Shown here piece by piece: positions 34,201-45,049 of a stretch of DNA of 64,000 nt. The notes under the pieces were generated by a model. The model saw only the letters and a program-made list of their open reading frames with translations. It searched no databases and was not told the origin of the DNA. The translations under genes were made by a program, and so were the position numbers. Origin of the DNA: Heterobilharzia americana (lineage: Eukaryota; Platyhelminthes; Trematoda; Strigeidida; Schistosomatidae); contig OX104134.1 of assembly GCA_944470555.2 (NCBI GenBank), positions 108,866,701-108,930,700 of the forward strand, in the 5' to 3' direction. Positions within the stretch are counted from its first letter, which is position 1. Each line of letters begins with the position of its first letter.

Positions 34201-35740
34201 CTAAACTAAACGAACGGCACCAGTGGTTACATTGGTAGAATCCAAATAATCTTCTACATAGAAACTTGTATTGACAGCGTCCTTAGTTGCACCATGCTCT
34301 CCACAACCAGAGGTATCTGTGGCCTCTAGGAGCACACAGTTCGAACAGAAAGGCTGTGAGACAGCATCAGATAGATGGATAGTTGACTGATATTCAGTAG
34401 CCTCCAAGTCTATATTATTATTCTTCCACCACGAGAGAAGTGCTGGCCTGTCGTGTCCTGGAATTTTGGCTTGTAAGGACATGTTGTCTACGCTAGTTGC
34501 AACGGCGATGGATGCAAATACCAGAGGTACCCCCAACCAGACCATAGTTTTCTTCCCATCCCTCTTCAGTAGATTGCTACCCTTTGCAAATCATTTTCCT
34601 AAACACTCAAGTTCACGTTTAGCCATCTTAAAGTCATCAGATATATTCGGTTCAACAAGTCGCCTGGGTAGCCCAATATCAAAGCGTTCATTGACTAGTC
34701 TAGAAGAACGATCAGCTCTCAGCATGTGAGATGCTGACTACACAACCCCAAAGTTATCTGAGCTGGAGAACGCTGACCTAAAGGGTTGATGCCTATCCTT
34801 AATCGTCGGATCGTGACCGTGTGAGGGCCTAGTTGCAGCTATTGGTCTGATACTGAGCGGCTTAAGTGTGCCGCATGTGTTTTTTCACAGAACCCCTTTA
34901 TTTTTATGCTGAAGGCTGTATAAGAGATCAGAGCTATCTGTCAGCCTAAGAATCAGTCCTGACAGTCATTTGTCCTGCAAACCGTGGACGTTACGGCATT
35001 TTTGTTGAACATTCGAGTTTTCTTCTATTCCAGCTACGTTTAGGGGCAACTTGTTGGGTTATCTGATAGGCTTGTGAACGACCCGCGTAGTCTGTTGGAC
35101 TCCTGACCCCCACGCAGATTTGGTTTTGGCCTGACTCACTTCCATATCACCCTGCTCAAGCTTGTTATGGACACATCCCACCTTCCTGGAAACGATGGGC
35201 TTGACTGGAGTTGAAAACCGACTGTTTTCATTTCCCACCAAGGATGTCCATTTTACATCTTGATCATCCTCGCTCAGAATAGCCGTTTTGTTTTGTATCT
35301 TTCCCGTTGACGACGAGATCCTACCGAGGGACTGCAAGGCAGTTGGTGCATCGCACTACTAGGGTGCATCATATCCCCTTTCAAAAAGGTTCCCTGCTCT
35401 TGTCAGACAACTCAAACTTTTTACCAGCAGTCGAACTCCGAACCCCTAAGCCCTTGTATCAAGGCACTGCATTCGAGTTGTCCAGCTTCCCGTCCCCATT
35501 TTCGGGTTCATCAGCCCTTGTCGTATCCTTTAATGTGTTGATGACGTCATCGTCATCCTGCTCAGATACCCACAAGAGATAATACCGCTTGCGACAAGGT
35601 TTACGGGGTTTAGAGCACTCTCTCTGCGTCAAGTCCGCGCAAGCGTCACTAAACCATCCGTCGCAGGTATCACACTTTCTACCCTCCTTAACAAGCTGGC
35701 AGCAGCTTTGCCTCGCACCACCCTGTCGTCCGATGGCCAT
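34201..35740 (-). pseudogene. CR1-like ORF1 with PHD-like zinc finger, broken
   Basis: The minus-strand frame 35740-35459 starts with ATG and contains a Cys-rich block: CC, then CDTCDGWFSDACADL with CxxC and WFxDxC spacing, then KPCRKRYYLLW. This resembles the PHD-like finger in the first ORF of some CR1-type elements, a nucleic-acid-binding chaperone of the element RNP. Frames 35337-35059 and 34545-34201 (SLQAKIPGHDRPALLSWW) follow in order and may be the rest of the same protein. No endonuclease follows downstream. A host PHD protein is possible but less likely given the surrounding repeats and broken frame. Confidence 0.5.
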
Positions 35741-36151
35741 TTCTGGAGAACTTGAAAAAGGCTAGAGCCCTGACGTTAATCAATTCAACGAAACTTGGAA
35801 TCGAGGTGAAGCCTAAATATCCTAGTAAAGGCAGAAATACATATAAAAATTGGCAGAAATATAGGACTCAGGGCTAAAAAACAATGCTCTTACTGTTGTT
35901 GTTTACTGAATTGTTGTATGTCAAAAGCTAATATGTTAAGCACTGGTAAGATTAAACATCCTTTCGGACGGCATGCGCCGGTGGTGGGAACGACCACTAA
36001 AAAACGGCACGGAAACTCGCTGTATGGTTATAAGCTCCAGATTTGCTAGGAATTCAATTTCGTCACGGCCAGCGGAAGATTTAAGGTCGCGAAGGATCAA
36101 GGCCCAAACGTCATTTTATAATGAACATGCCCTCAACTCTGTGCTGCATAT

Positions 36152-36155
<4 letters not shown>

Positions 36156-36200
<45 letters not shown>

Positions 36201-36203
36201 TAT
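36156..36203. repeat. (AT)n microsatellite
   Basis: About 22 AT units with one AC interruption, at the 3' edge of a CR1-like fragment. Confidence 0.92.
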
Positions 36204-36214
36204 CACCTTCCACT

Positions 36215-37080
36215 TTTCAGAATTGGAGGCTGGTCCACTGTTATCTGCCAAACGTTTAAGTCGGGATAAATCGTCATACTAAGCGAGTCTGCCGCTTCGA
36301 TCGCTCATATCCCCCATTGCCGAAACCCATCAATAAAAAGTAGAATTTCTGAAGGTACCTACCAAGGCAAGCCATTTCTGTAAATGAAAAACAGAATAGT
36401 CCTTGAAGCCGAGACCTGGGGGAATCCGACAGAACGTCTCGTTTCTCCGAGCACCGCAGGATTACTAGAGCCCTAAAGAGGCCGCCACTTAAATATTAAG
36501 ATAGCCAACTTGCGGATGCGAAGGTTGTGGCAGATACGATCAGAAGCCTCGGAATGGTGGACGTATCCGAAATTTATTCTACACCGACTATCTGTGACTC
36601 TGGTCCAACTATCCACTACGGTTAATGGGGTAGAGATGCATAAATCTCCTTTTCTAAAGCCGTGCTGGTGGGGTAGAAAGGTGCTGGTGGATATAAGATA
36701 GTCAAGTGAACTGTTACAAACAAATGACCCCATGGCTTCCGATGGCGTGAACAAGAGTCATAGGCGTATATTTCTTTGGGTTGCTTCGTTGATACGACCT
36801 AAGATCCAGGCCTCCGACATTATGCTGTGATTAAGGAAGTGCATGAATGATCTGCTGATGGGTTCAGTTAGAAACGAGGCGCCTTCGCAAATGGCAACAG
36901 AGTGAATTTTATCCAGGCCTAAAGACGTGACCGCTCTCAAGATTCCCAGCCTTACTATACACCCGGTCGACACTCAGATCAACGGTAGAAATTTAGCATC
37001 ACTGCCAACAGTCTCACTGGGATTCCGGTGGAACTCTTCTGCCTTTGGTTGGCAGAATGGTGCTGCCTTGTGCTAAAAGC
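36215..37080 (-). pseudogene. CR1-like reverse transcriptase fragment
   Basis: Minus strand: the N-terminal RT part (36973-36758, SLGLDKIHSVAICEGASFLTEP, corresponding to the 'GPDGI' block), then HQHGFRKGDLC and VVDSWTRV (36754-36473), then shifted frames with VGFPQVSASRTILFFIYRNG and EILLFIDG near 36.4 kb. The catalytic FADD is replaced by FIDG. Stops and frameshifts are throughout. The fragment is upstream, in its own direction, of the ORF1 fragment at 34.2-35.7 kb, so the two cannot be one uninterrupted element (ORF1 should precede RT). Confidence 0.68.
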
Positions 37081-37099
37081 TTTTTGTGCTTAACCAAGC

Positions 37100-38290
37100 T
37101 GGTTAGTGTGGCCTCTTTTATGTTGATTCGAGGTGTCTTTTCAACTTCAGAAGCTTGGAAGCGTACCTATGCAGCACCTTGAGTTAAGATAATATGAAAC
37201 CGAAGGTGAGACAGGATGACTTACGGCTTATATGATTCCGTCACGTATGAACTTTCATTGACTATACCCCGCCTTTCATGACCAGTTTCCCAGTATGTGT
37301 CCTCGAGAGCCCTCTAAAGGACTAAATTTTCAAATCACTTGAAATTCTCATGATGTTTGTTTACGGTACCAATAAGTCCTATATTGCAGAGATACTGAAA
37401 CCCGCTAACAGCATAACCGCTCTTGCTCAATGAACGAGTATTGCGAGAAAATCCATCAAGAATTCATAGTTCACGAAACTGGAGTATGGATGAGAGGGAG
37501 CTTGAACATTTCTTCATCGATTAGCTGACCACAAATTTTCGGCTAGCTCAAGTTCTTCAGCATGATTCAAGAATCCAGCTTCAGTGGAGTGACTGCTTCC
37601 ATTCTATGTTTGGCCTGCAAAATTGACTGTGAAAGACTGAATTCCCCTAGAAAACAAATGATTGCCATAATGACAACCTGATACTGGCTTCTGATATGTC
37701 ACACCCACAAAACAACTTGCAGTATTAAATATTTTTCCAGAACACTGACGACTGGGTACTTAGTTATGGAACTGACGATGTGCTGTAAAGTAAGTTCTAC
37801 AATCTGCGCTACCCATAAATGCTGATCAACTTTCTGGACTAATAACGAACCAATTATACCAGGTCCTTCAGGGACTGGATACCCACCTGACTTGTGTCTG
37901 AGATCTGCCCAGAACTAATTGAATTTTCTCATTTTAACCGCGGCTTTTTCCTCTTTCTTTAATTGTCCACAGATTAAAAACCACAAGGAGTAGTGATCCA
38001 CGGGTTGTAGACGCGGAAACAAGTTAAGCGAAAACTTCTTGTATTCCGTGAACAACTGTTTGAACAATTTGAATAAATTCAAAGAGAAATGGATTACCCT
38101 CCAATGTATATACGGAAAGAACAATTACAGATGACTGGAAGAGATATCATTATTATAGAAGACTGCAGACAATGGCCTACACATTCGCGATGCAAAATGA
38201 TTTGAATAAATTACCAAGGTCGTATACCTCTGCCCTATCGCGCTCAATAAGGCCATCTGATTTTGTGAATGCATTCGCGCTTCCTATAAA
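37100..38290. other. Nothing firmly recognised; upstream region of the host-like gene
   Basis: Linker-like CR1 traces fade out by ~37.1 kb. I see no confident promoter element before the exon at 38294, and schistosome promoters are poorly defined by sequence. Confidence 0.35.
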
Positions 38291-38293
38291 GTT

Positions 38294-39002
38294 ATGCGGA
38301 ATGCATATCTTAGGTCTAGTTGTCTTATTTTAAAGTCAACTGTGAACCATCTTAGTTGCTTATTTGCGAACAATAAAAGTTCATTAATTACGTCAGCAAT
38401 AGTTAACAAGCCACTTCTAGCGCACAATACATATATTTCACTAAGCAGATACTATGGGAGTTCCACATCTAAAAGCCCCAATGACCCTACTGTAGATAAA
38501 GTCAACACTAAAGGTAAGTAACCAGTTTTTGTGATTTATATTCAGTGGTACCGAAAATAAAGACGAGCTTCTCTTACGATGACTCTGTGAAATCTATTAA
38601 ATATATCACGCCACTCAGAGCTTTGCGGGAATATATGCTGACAAAACAGTAAGGTTTTTTCGTTTCTCATGTTTTAAGAGACCTAGACCAACTTCCACGT
38701 TACTATAGCCGGAGCCCTTATGGTAATGAAACGAAGACACTTGTCTTCTTACGATCGGATGTGGAACAAATGTAGCACATAATCACCTTTTACATATTTC
38801 ATTCAGGGCCTATTCAAAGCATGGTGGTCATGATGTATTTGAGCTCCGTCGAAAGCTGATGAAGGATATGGAGAGACGAACCAGGGCAGGTAACAGTTCA
38901 ATTAATTTTCATTTTATTTTAGACTTATTTAATATGAAAAGAGCTCTTAAGTATCTAAGAAGCGCAGTTGAATCCACAACAGCTGGAACTTCAGTGAGTT
39001 AA
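38294..39002 (+). CDS. Four-exon host gene, putative mitochondrial protein of unknown family
   Basis: Exons 38294-38513, 38546-38648, 38807-38889 and 38923-39002 join in frame (phases 1, 2, 1) with donors AAG|gtaagt, CA|gtaagg, CAG|gtaaca and acceptors ttcag, ttcag, ttag. This gives 161 residues and TAA. Two introns are very short (32-33 nt), as is known near the 5' ends of schistosome genes. The first ~60 residues are rich in Ser, Asn, Lys and hydrophobics with few acidic residues (MRNAYLRSSCLILK...ISLSRYYGSS), like a mitochondrial targeting sequence. The rest is charged and probably helical (ITPLRALREYML, GGHDVFELRRKLMKDMERR, LFNMKRALKYLRSAVES). I do not recognise the family. Exon 4 could instead end at TCA|gtgagt (38993) and splice to a later exon. 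AATAAA at ~39177 may be the polyadenylation signal. It is the only stretch in the window with clean exon structure. Confidence 0.66.
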
Positions 39003-39009
39003 TAATGAA

Positions 39010-39975
39010 CACGTTTTGTTTAACGTTCATAAATTTCGGTTTGTAATATGTGAAGTAGATAAATTTGATCATACTCGCTTACTATTTCGCTATGTTGAAT
39101 GTGATTGTGGACATTTGTCTTCGCAACTTATTTGGATAGTTTCTGGGTATTGCTGGTGAAAATAATGGGATATTGGGAATAAAATGAGTCCCTTCTGCAA
39201 AATGTAGTTAAACATGACAGTTTAAAATTGTGAACCTGCTACTATTTTTTTCTGCTTAACCGCATGAATCTACTAGTCTGATATTCTGCTATTGTATGGC
39301 TAGTCATTATTCATAGTTCTTACATATAAAATAAACCTTGTCAAGTTGTGTCTAATTACTAATTGTACAATTGCATTCATAATACAGAAGTTAATTAGCA
39401 AATAAGGCAATAAAAGCTGAACAGAAATATGTTGTTACCTTTGGAATCCAAGGATGACTATCAAATGATGTTTTTCTGCAAAAGTTTCTCAGTTTCGAGG
39501 ATAAATCAACTGTCGGTAACGTACATCTTGTATAACTCGATCTTCCAAATTGTAAATTAACCGATAGTCAACAGGGTTATATCTGCCTGTCTGACTTTTT
39601 TGGGATGAATGAACGTATTTATCTGACAAAAATTGTCTTTGACACCATCCGAATTGCAGCCAGTGAGCAAGTGAGCATCGTTACAGAAATACGTGTGCCA
39701 TGTTCTCATTTAAGGCTTGTAGAATCGTCTGGTTTGCAAGTAAAATACCTTTTTTAAAATCTACCATATAGTATTTAGGAATGAGTCTCAAACGGGCTCA
39801 TATGATTAGCCCCAAAAGTGTAAAGAAAATTTAATCGAACATAAATGCTTTTGCAGCTGAAGATGAGGATGACGGTGGGCTGACATTCTCATAGTCTGCG
39901 CACTATAATTCCACCAAATACCCTAAAACAGTAGGTCGATACCCAATGAGGTAAACAAGGTCACACTTACCAGTA
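39010..39975. other. 3' flank of host gene; two exon-like snippets
   Basis: Besides a possible poly(A) signal near 39177, two segments have splice-like edges: 39656-39739 (gaattgcag before, CAA|gtaaaa after) and 39858-39894 (tttgcag before; in one frame an acidic EDEDDGGLTFS then TAG). Their phases do not match each other or exon 4, so I do not join them. Confidence 0.3.
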
Positions 39976-39983
39976 CATCTATG

Positions 39984-40205
39984 TTAAAGAACGATTGTGA
40001 TTGAATATACGTGGTGAACAACATTATCTGTCTTCACCTGGTTGGGACTCTCCGTAAGCTCTTTTACCAATGTGCAGGTTAAGTTTTTAATTAGCATAGT
40101 AAACTTACTCAGTACTTCAGTTAGACAGTATCGCAGCACTTTTCGATTGACAGGGTCGAGTGGTGCCTTCACATCAAGCAACAGGGCAAGTTTTGGGTCC
40201 TATTA
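39984..40205 (-). pseudogene. RTE-B reverse transcriptase fragment
   Basis: Minus strand: LLLDVKAPLDPVNRKVLRYCL aligns with the 'LD.kaAFDSVDReVLw.cL' palm block of RTE-type RTs; the first catalytic Asp region is altered (APLDPVN). It is about 65 codons long, truncated at both sides. Confidence 0.62.
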
Positions 40206-40214
40206 AGTGCGCCT

Positions 40215-40505
40215 ATATTCTAATATCGGTAAAAGGATGAAAGTCTGTCAGACGAACCCCTGTCCTCAGCCTGAAACCTTCCTCTTTTTCTCGAGTTGGT
40301 TGTCTTCAGGCTGTTAGCAAAACAAACGAAAAAACAACGAAGCGCGCTTAGCCACACTGCACATTCCTCTAGTAGACAATGAGCCACACTAATTGTAAGA
40401 GCTAGTGATACTAGCTGTCTGCCCAAACCCCAATAAGTGGGGCTAGGTTCGAACCTGTGACCCACTGGTTGACGGTCGTCTCGTTAAGCTCCTGAACCAC
40501 TGCTC
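40215..40505 (-). mobile_element. tRNA-headed SINE-like repeat
   Basis: Minus strand: A-box-like TGGTTCAGGAG (40499-40489) and B box GGTTCGAACC (40455-40446), about 44 nt apart. The body continues towards 40.2 kb and contains no hammerhead motif that I can find, so it may be a different SINE family from those at 7.6 and 11.5 kb. The 3' limit is uncertain. Confidence 0.55.
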
Positions 40506-40514
40506 CAGCTTTAG

Positions 40515-41005
40515 CTAGCGTCGAATGACTGTAGGCCTCATGATCTTAAGCATCATATTCAAACTTATAACAGATGGATAATTTAACTGCTTTCCTGTAA
40601 ACATATAAACGACGACCTTGACTTGTTTGACAAAGTTGTAATTATATTGTTTTAGTTAGGGAACCTCACTTATTTTAACTATTAGTTCTACATCACTATC
40701 TTCAAGCACTTTTCGGGCCAAACATTGGGCCAGACTGGTTTAGTCTGTTTTTGGTTTGAAATAGCTCCAACTTTGGTAAGGATTAGTAGATTGACATCTA
40801 CGTTCCATCCAGACCGTCAATAACTGATATGTAGTGAAGGGTGTTCTGTGCAGTTTCAGACTTCTGTCCAAGGAGTCACTATAGACTCATCTTCCACCAA
40901 CAGCCGTTACCTTAATATGGTTGCCGTGGTTGTATATCGCAATAACCCAGCGAGCTATTTTGACTCAAACGATTTTCCCTGAAGATTGTACCATGCCACA
41001 ATACT
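40515..41005. other. Nothing recognised
   Basis: No supported feature; the target-site repeat of the next element begins at 41007. Confidence 0.4.
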
Positions 41006-41014
41006 TAGCTTGAT

Positions 41015-41027
41015 AGTATTATTATTA

Positions 41028-41084
<57 letters not shown>
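41015..41084 (-). repeat. (TAA)n tail of RTE-A copy 5
   Basis: On the plus strand (ATT)n with one interruption (ttg). It is the tail of the element and also supplies its stop codon. Confidence 0.92.
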
Positions 41085-42632
41085 GTCCCTTGGGTTCCTA
41101 GTGGAACATAGGGCTTCAGTAGCACGCCTCCAGTGACCTCTGTTCTCTGAGATCTTTTGAACCTGGTTCCACGACAGCCCACAAGCTCTCATTTCCTCCT
41201 CGCATGACCTCCTCCATGTCACCCTCGGACGTCCAACTCGTCGCTTCCCATGGGGATTCCACTCGAGGGCCTGACGCGTGATGTCCTCAGTCGGCCTTCT
41301 CAGTGCATGGCCAATCCATCTCCACTTCTTCCTGCATATTTGTTGCGTGATAGGTTCTTGGTTGGTTCGTTCCCAGAGTTCCTTGTTGCTTATTCTTTCT
41401 GGCCATCTGATCTTCAGCAGCGAGCGTAAGCAGTTGTTGATGAATGTCTGTAGTTTATTGGAAATGCCTTTCGTGACGCGCCAAGTCTCTGAGCCATACA
41501 AGAGCACTGACTTGACGTTGGTGTTGAAAATCCGTATCTTGTTCCAGATGCTGAGTGCAGAAGATCTCCACACTGGTTTCAGGCTAATGAACGCCTGTCT
41601 TGCTTTTCCGATTCTGACTTTGACGTCCTCGTCCGTCCCGCCTGTAGTTGAAACAGTGCTTCCTAGATAAGTGAAGGAGGTTACTTCCTTCAAGTTTCTC
41701 CCGTTGACGGTGATTGGAGTTTGTTGTTGTTGTTGATGGTGGTGGTGCGGTATCTTCATCACTTCTGTCTTCTCTATATTCACCTGAAGTCCCGTCTTCG
41801 CTGCCTCTTCTGTCAACTTGTTAGTTTTTGCCTGCAGATCTTCAAGTTTATGTGACATTAGGCATAAGTCATCGGCGAAATCCAAGTCTTCTAGGTTCTT
41901 TTCCACAGTCCAGTGTATCCCCCTCTTCTCGCTGCCTACTGTTTGCTGCATGATCCAGTCCAGTACCACAATCAGGAATATCATGGGGGATAGTAGGCAA
42001 CCTTGTTTCACTCCTGTCTTCACTTCAAAGGCATCACTGAGCTTCCCATTGTGGATTACTTGGCATGTGGCATCTTCATATAGTTGTTGAATGAGGCGGA
42101 TAAAGGTTTGCGGTACTCCGTAGTATTGAAGCAGTTTCCAAATTACTTCTCGGTCGACGCTGTCAAAGGCCTTCTCAAAGTCGATGAAGTTGAGGTAGAG
42201 AGCTGATTGCCATTCTACGCTCTGTTCTATGATGATACGAAGCGTTGCAATTTGGTCAGCACATGATTTGTACTTCCTGAAGCCTGCCTGTTCCGGTCGC
42301 AGTTTTGAATCCAGTGCGTCTTTAAGCCTCTCCAGGATGATGCGGCTTAATATTTTACTTGGGGTGGACAGGAGAGTGATTCCGCGCCAGTTCTTGCAAG
42401 CACTGAGGTCTCCCTTCTTCGGCAGTTTGACAAGGTAACCCTTCTTCCAATCGTCCGGTACCTTCTCTTCCTTCCACACCTTCTGCAATAGTGGTGTGAG
42501 CATGTCCGCTGTTGTCTCTGCATCTGTTCTCAGTGCTTCTGGCGGTATTCCATCTGGTCCTGCTGCTTTCCCGCATTTCAGTAGCTTTATGGCGTTCAGG
42601 ACTTCCATTTTCGTTGGGGGATTTATGTTCAC
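41082..42632 (-). pseudogene. RTE-A reverse transcriptase and C-terminal domain
   Basis: A 516-codon open frame carries the RT: KAAGPDGIPPEALR (residues ~23-36), FIDFEKAFDSVDRE (~150-163, first catalytic Asp), VKQGCLLSPMIF (~210) and DLDFADDLCLMSHKL (~248-262, catalytic Asp pair intact). After the RT come a Gln/His-rich stretch (HHHHQQQQQ), a thumb-like region and the C-terminal block RKKWRWIGHALRRP...GKRRVGRPRVTWRR. All RT motifs look intact. The frame is separated from the upstream endonuclease by a frameshift in a (CCA)n proline run near 42680, so the complete protein would not be made. The start shown is only the first in-frame Met. The stop TAA is the first unit of the tail. Confidence 0.9.
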
Positions 42633-42639
42633 TTGTAAT

Positions 42640-43827
42640 TCAGCGGCTGCAGGTGGTATTTCTGGACGAAGTGCAGTGTGGTGGTGGTCGATTCAAGAGC
42701 TTCTTGAAGTGGTCGGCCCATCGTTTCCTCTGTTTCTCTTCTTTTGTAATTAAATTTCCTTCTTCATCTTTTATTGGTTTCATCTGTGTTGGTCTCTTCC
42801 CTGATAGCAACCTGGTTATTTGATACAATGTCGTCAGGTCTCTCTTACCTGCAGCCTGTTCTGCTTCACTTGCCAGTGTTTCGTAGAAGTGTCTTTTGTC
42901 TTTGCGTGCACTCTTCTTCACTTCTTTGTCCAGTGTTTTATACATTGTGCTCAGTTCCTCTTGTCGTTGAGCATCCTTGCACTGGTTTATCTTCTGCTTC
43001 ACCATCCTCCTCTCCTCTATCAGCTTCCAGGTATCCGTCGAGATCCATTCCTTGTCTTCTTTCTTCTTCCTTCCTAATACTGTTGTGCAGGTTTCTTTCC
43101 ACATAGCTTTCAAAGACTTCCAGTGTTCTTCCACACAGGTTTCTTCAGGGATGTCCCTCGATGTCTCCCATTTTGTCTTGATGGCTGCTTTGAAGATCTC
43201 CTTTGTAGTTTCATCCTTCAGTTTCCGAGTGTTGTACTTGAATTGAGGTCTATCACCAGCTTCCTTGAAGGCTTTTAACTTGATTTGGAAGGTTCCTTGC
43301 ACTAGATAGTGGTCTGAACCTACATCTGCTCCTCTTCTTGACCTTGTGTTAAGTAGACTGCGTCTCCATTTTCTTGAGATTGAGATAAAGTCGATTTGAT
43401 TTTTAGTGTGTCCATCTGGTGAAGTCCATGTCGCTTTGTGGATATCCTTGTGCCTGAACACACTGCCTCCAATCACCAAATCGTTGAATGCACAGAATTC
43501 TGCAAACAATTCTCCATTCTCATTCATTTCACCTAGCGCCTCTCGACCCATGGTTAGTTCTCTTCCCGTGTTGTCCCCTCCCAGTTTGGCATTCATGTCG
43601 CCCATTAGAATTTTGATATCGCCAACTGACGTCTTGTCCAGTGTTGATTGAAGTTGTCTGTAGAATTCCTCCTTTTTCTCTTGCTCTGCATTATTTGTAG
43701 GTGCATAACATTGTATGATTGTGACCTTTCTTCCTTTTGAGTTGAATCTTGCTGTCATGATCCTGGAGGAGATTGGTTCCCACTGCATGAGAGCCTTCGA
43801 TGCTCTTGAGGACATCATGATAGCCAC
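42640..43827 (-). pseudogene. RTE-A endonuclease C-terminal part and linker
   Basis: A 395-codon frame holds the rest of an APE-type endonuclease: QCYAPTN (~40), GDMNAKLGG (~78, catalytic Asp/Asn), the WTSPDGHTKNQIDFI block (~143) and GSDHYLVQG (~178, catalytic Asp-His). A charged helical linker (residues ~200-380) leads to the RT. It is in the same frame as the preceding endonuclease piece, interrupted by one TGA at 43830-43828. At its 3' end the (CCA)n run has lost 5 nt compared with the 30-kb copy, shifting the frame so that it ends with unrelated residues. Confidence 0.9.
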
Positions 43828-44223
43828 TCACTCAGTGTGCTCGTGGTTGGCGTCTGGGTGACCGGAGTAGATTATTGATTCTCCAGTTGACAGTTTGGAG
43901 AGTCCACTCCCATTCCATCTGCTTTCGCAAATCCCAAGCACTTCGATGTTATACCTTCTCATCTCCTTTGCAATCTGGGCTGCCTTACTGGGTTCAAACA
44001 TCGTGCGGACATTCCATGTCCCCACGTTTACTTTCGCTTTCATCGAGAGAAGACACATCGGCCAATTGGCTTCCCGAAGGCTTTCACCAACTGGCGTCAT
44101 TTCGCCTCTCCGATTCCAGCGGGGAATAAGTTTGTTTTCATTTTTTATATTTTGTTTGTGCTTTGAAGTTTCTTTAGCGGTTAGATTTGTTTTACGGGGT
44201 AGGGTTGCTAGCCCTATGCCCAA
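43828..44223 (-). pseudogene. RTE-A endonuclease N-terminal part
   Basis: 131 codons: a basic leader, then VNVGTWNVRTM (APE endonuclease motif with the metal-coordinating Asn) and VLGICESRWNGSG (catalytic Glu), ending at HTE followed by TGA. The next codons continue the domain in the same frame (VAIMMSS). The single nonsense codon probably inactivates the endonuclease unless it is read through. Confidence 0.88.
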
Positions 44224-44296
44224 CCTTCCCTCTTTACCCGGGCTTAGGACCGGCTAGTAACTAGTAAACTAGTTAACCAGGCGAGCTTGATAGTGG

Positions 44297-45045
44297 TAAG
44301 ACAAAAAGTACTTACTATGGTAGTGTAAATAACTACTCTATGATGGGATTCTGGAGGCGAAGTCATGCTGCATACTGGGCCGAGTGAAATAACAGGATGG
44401 TTTTTCCAGTGAATGACCAGCAGTCCATGCTGATACCGTATTCTATATAGGAAAGAAGGGTTGAAAAAGGTAGACCTCTAAAACAACGAACTGCTCAAAC
44501 AGATGTCTTTTGGACCCTACCGTCACGCTCCACTTACTAATTAATTTCCTCTTTGAGCTACTTTAAAGAAACAACTCACGTGATGTGGATAACCGGAAGG
44601 TACTCAAACGCTTTCCTTACCGTACAAGACCCAACTAATCATTAATTACCTTATTCTTCTCCCTTGCATTCACTTTGTGATATCAACATTTAACCCTTCA
44701 TAGACTTCCCAACTTTCCACTCTGCAATCTTTAATAACAATGCAAACTGGAAAAAACACCACTGCTAGTTTCTTCGATCCACTTGACCAATTTCTCATTG
44801 AAGCTTTCAACATCCGGACCGTATGCCGAACCACACAACAGGTTTTACTCAGCAAAATCTGTCATGGATTTATACTTCATGGGAGACCCAAGTATTGTTA
44901 TTCACTTGACATCTGATTAGTCTGTTGAATCCATAAATTTGACATTACAAGTGTCCGGTGGCTATCCACATTTAGACTCAGGTGTAAATATTCCATTGAG
45001 CTGTAAAGTATGAAGTACACGCTGGATATCAGTTGACAGCTACCT
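44297..45045. other. Nothing recognised
   Basis: No supported feature between RTE-A copy 5 and the next RTE-B fragment. Confidence 0.4.
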
Positions 45046-45049
45046 GCAC

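Larger units (their letters stand above)
41018..44283 (-). mobile_element. RTE-A copy 5, nearly full length and young
   Basis: This is the reference copy of the family, ~3.27 kb, flanked by a perfect 11-bp target-site duplication agcttgatagt (41007-41017 and 44284-44294). On the minus strand it has a ~150-nt leader, one long endonuclease-RT frame broken at only two places, and a (TAA)n tail that begins immediately after the last codon. Size, single-ORF design and short tandem tail are those of RTE-clade elements, which insert by nicking DNA and priming reverse transcription at the nick. Confidence 0.94.

Noticed and set aside
35459..35740. Host PHD-finger gene
   Set aside because: The frame is short, broken and surrounded by retroelement remains; a CR1 ORF1 origin is simpler, though not proven.
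36156..36203. (AT)n tract as a replication or regulatory element
   Set aside because: Ordinary microsatellite; nothing in the sequence supports a further role.
39656..39894. Two further exons for the 38-39 kb gene
   Set aside because: Splice-like edges exist, but phases match neither exon 4 nor each other, and exon 4 already ends in an in-frame stop.
40440..40505. Possible tRNA gene
   Set aside because: Boxes are present, but acceptor and anticodon stems do not pair convincingly.
40955..41182. Open frame with a long Asn run
   Set aside because: The poly-Asn is a translation of the (TAA)n tail in another frame.
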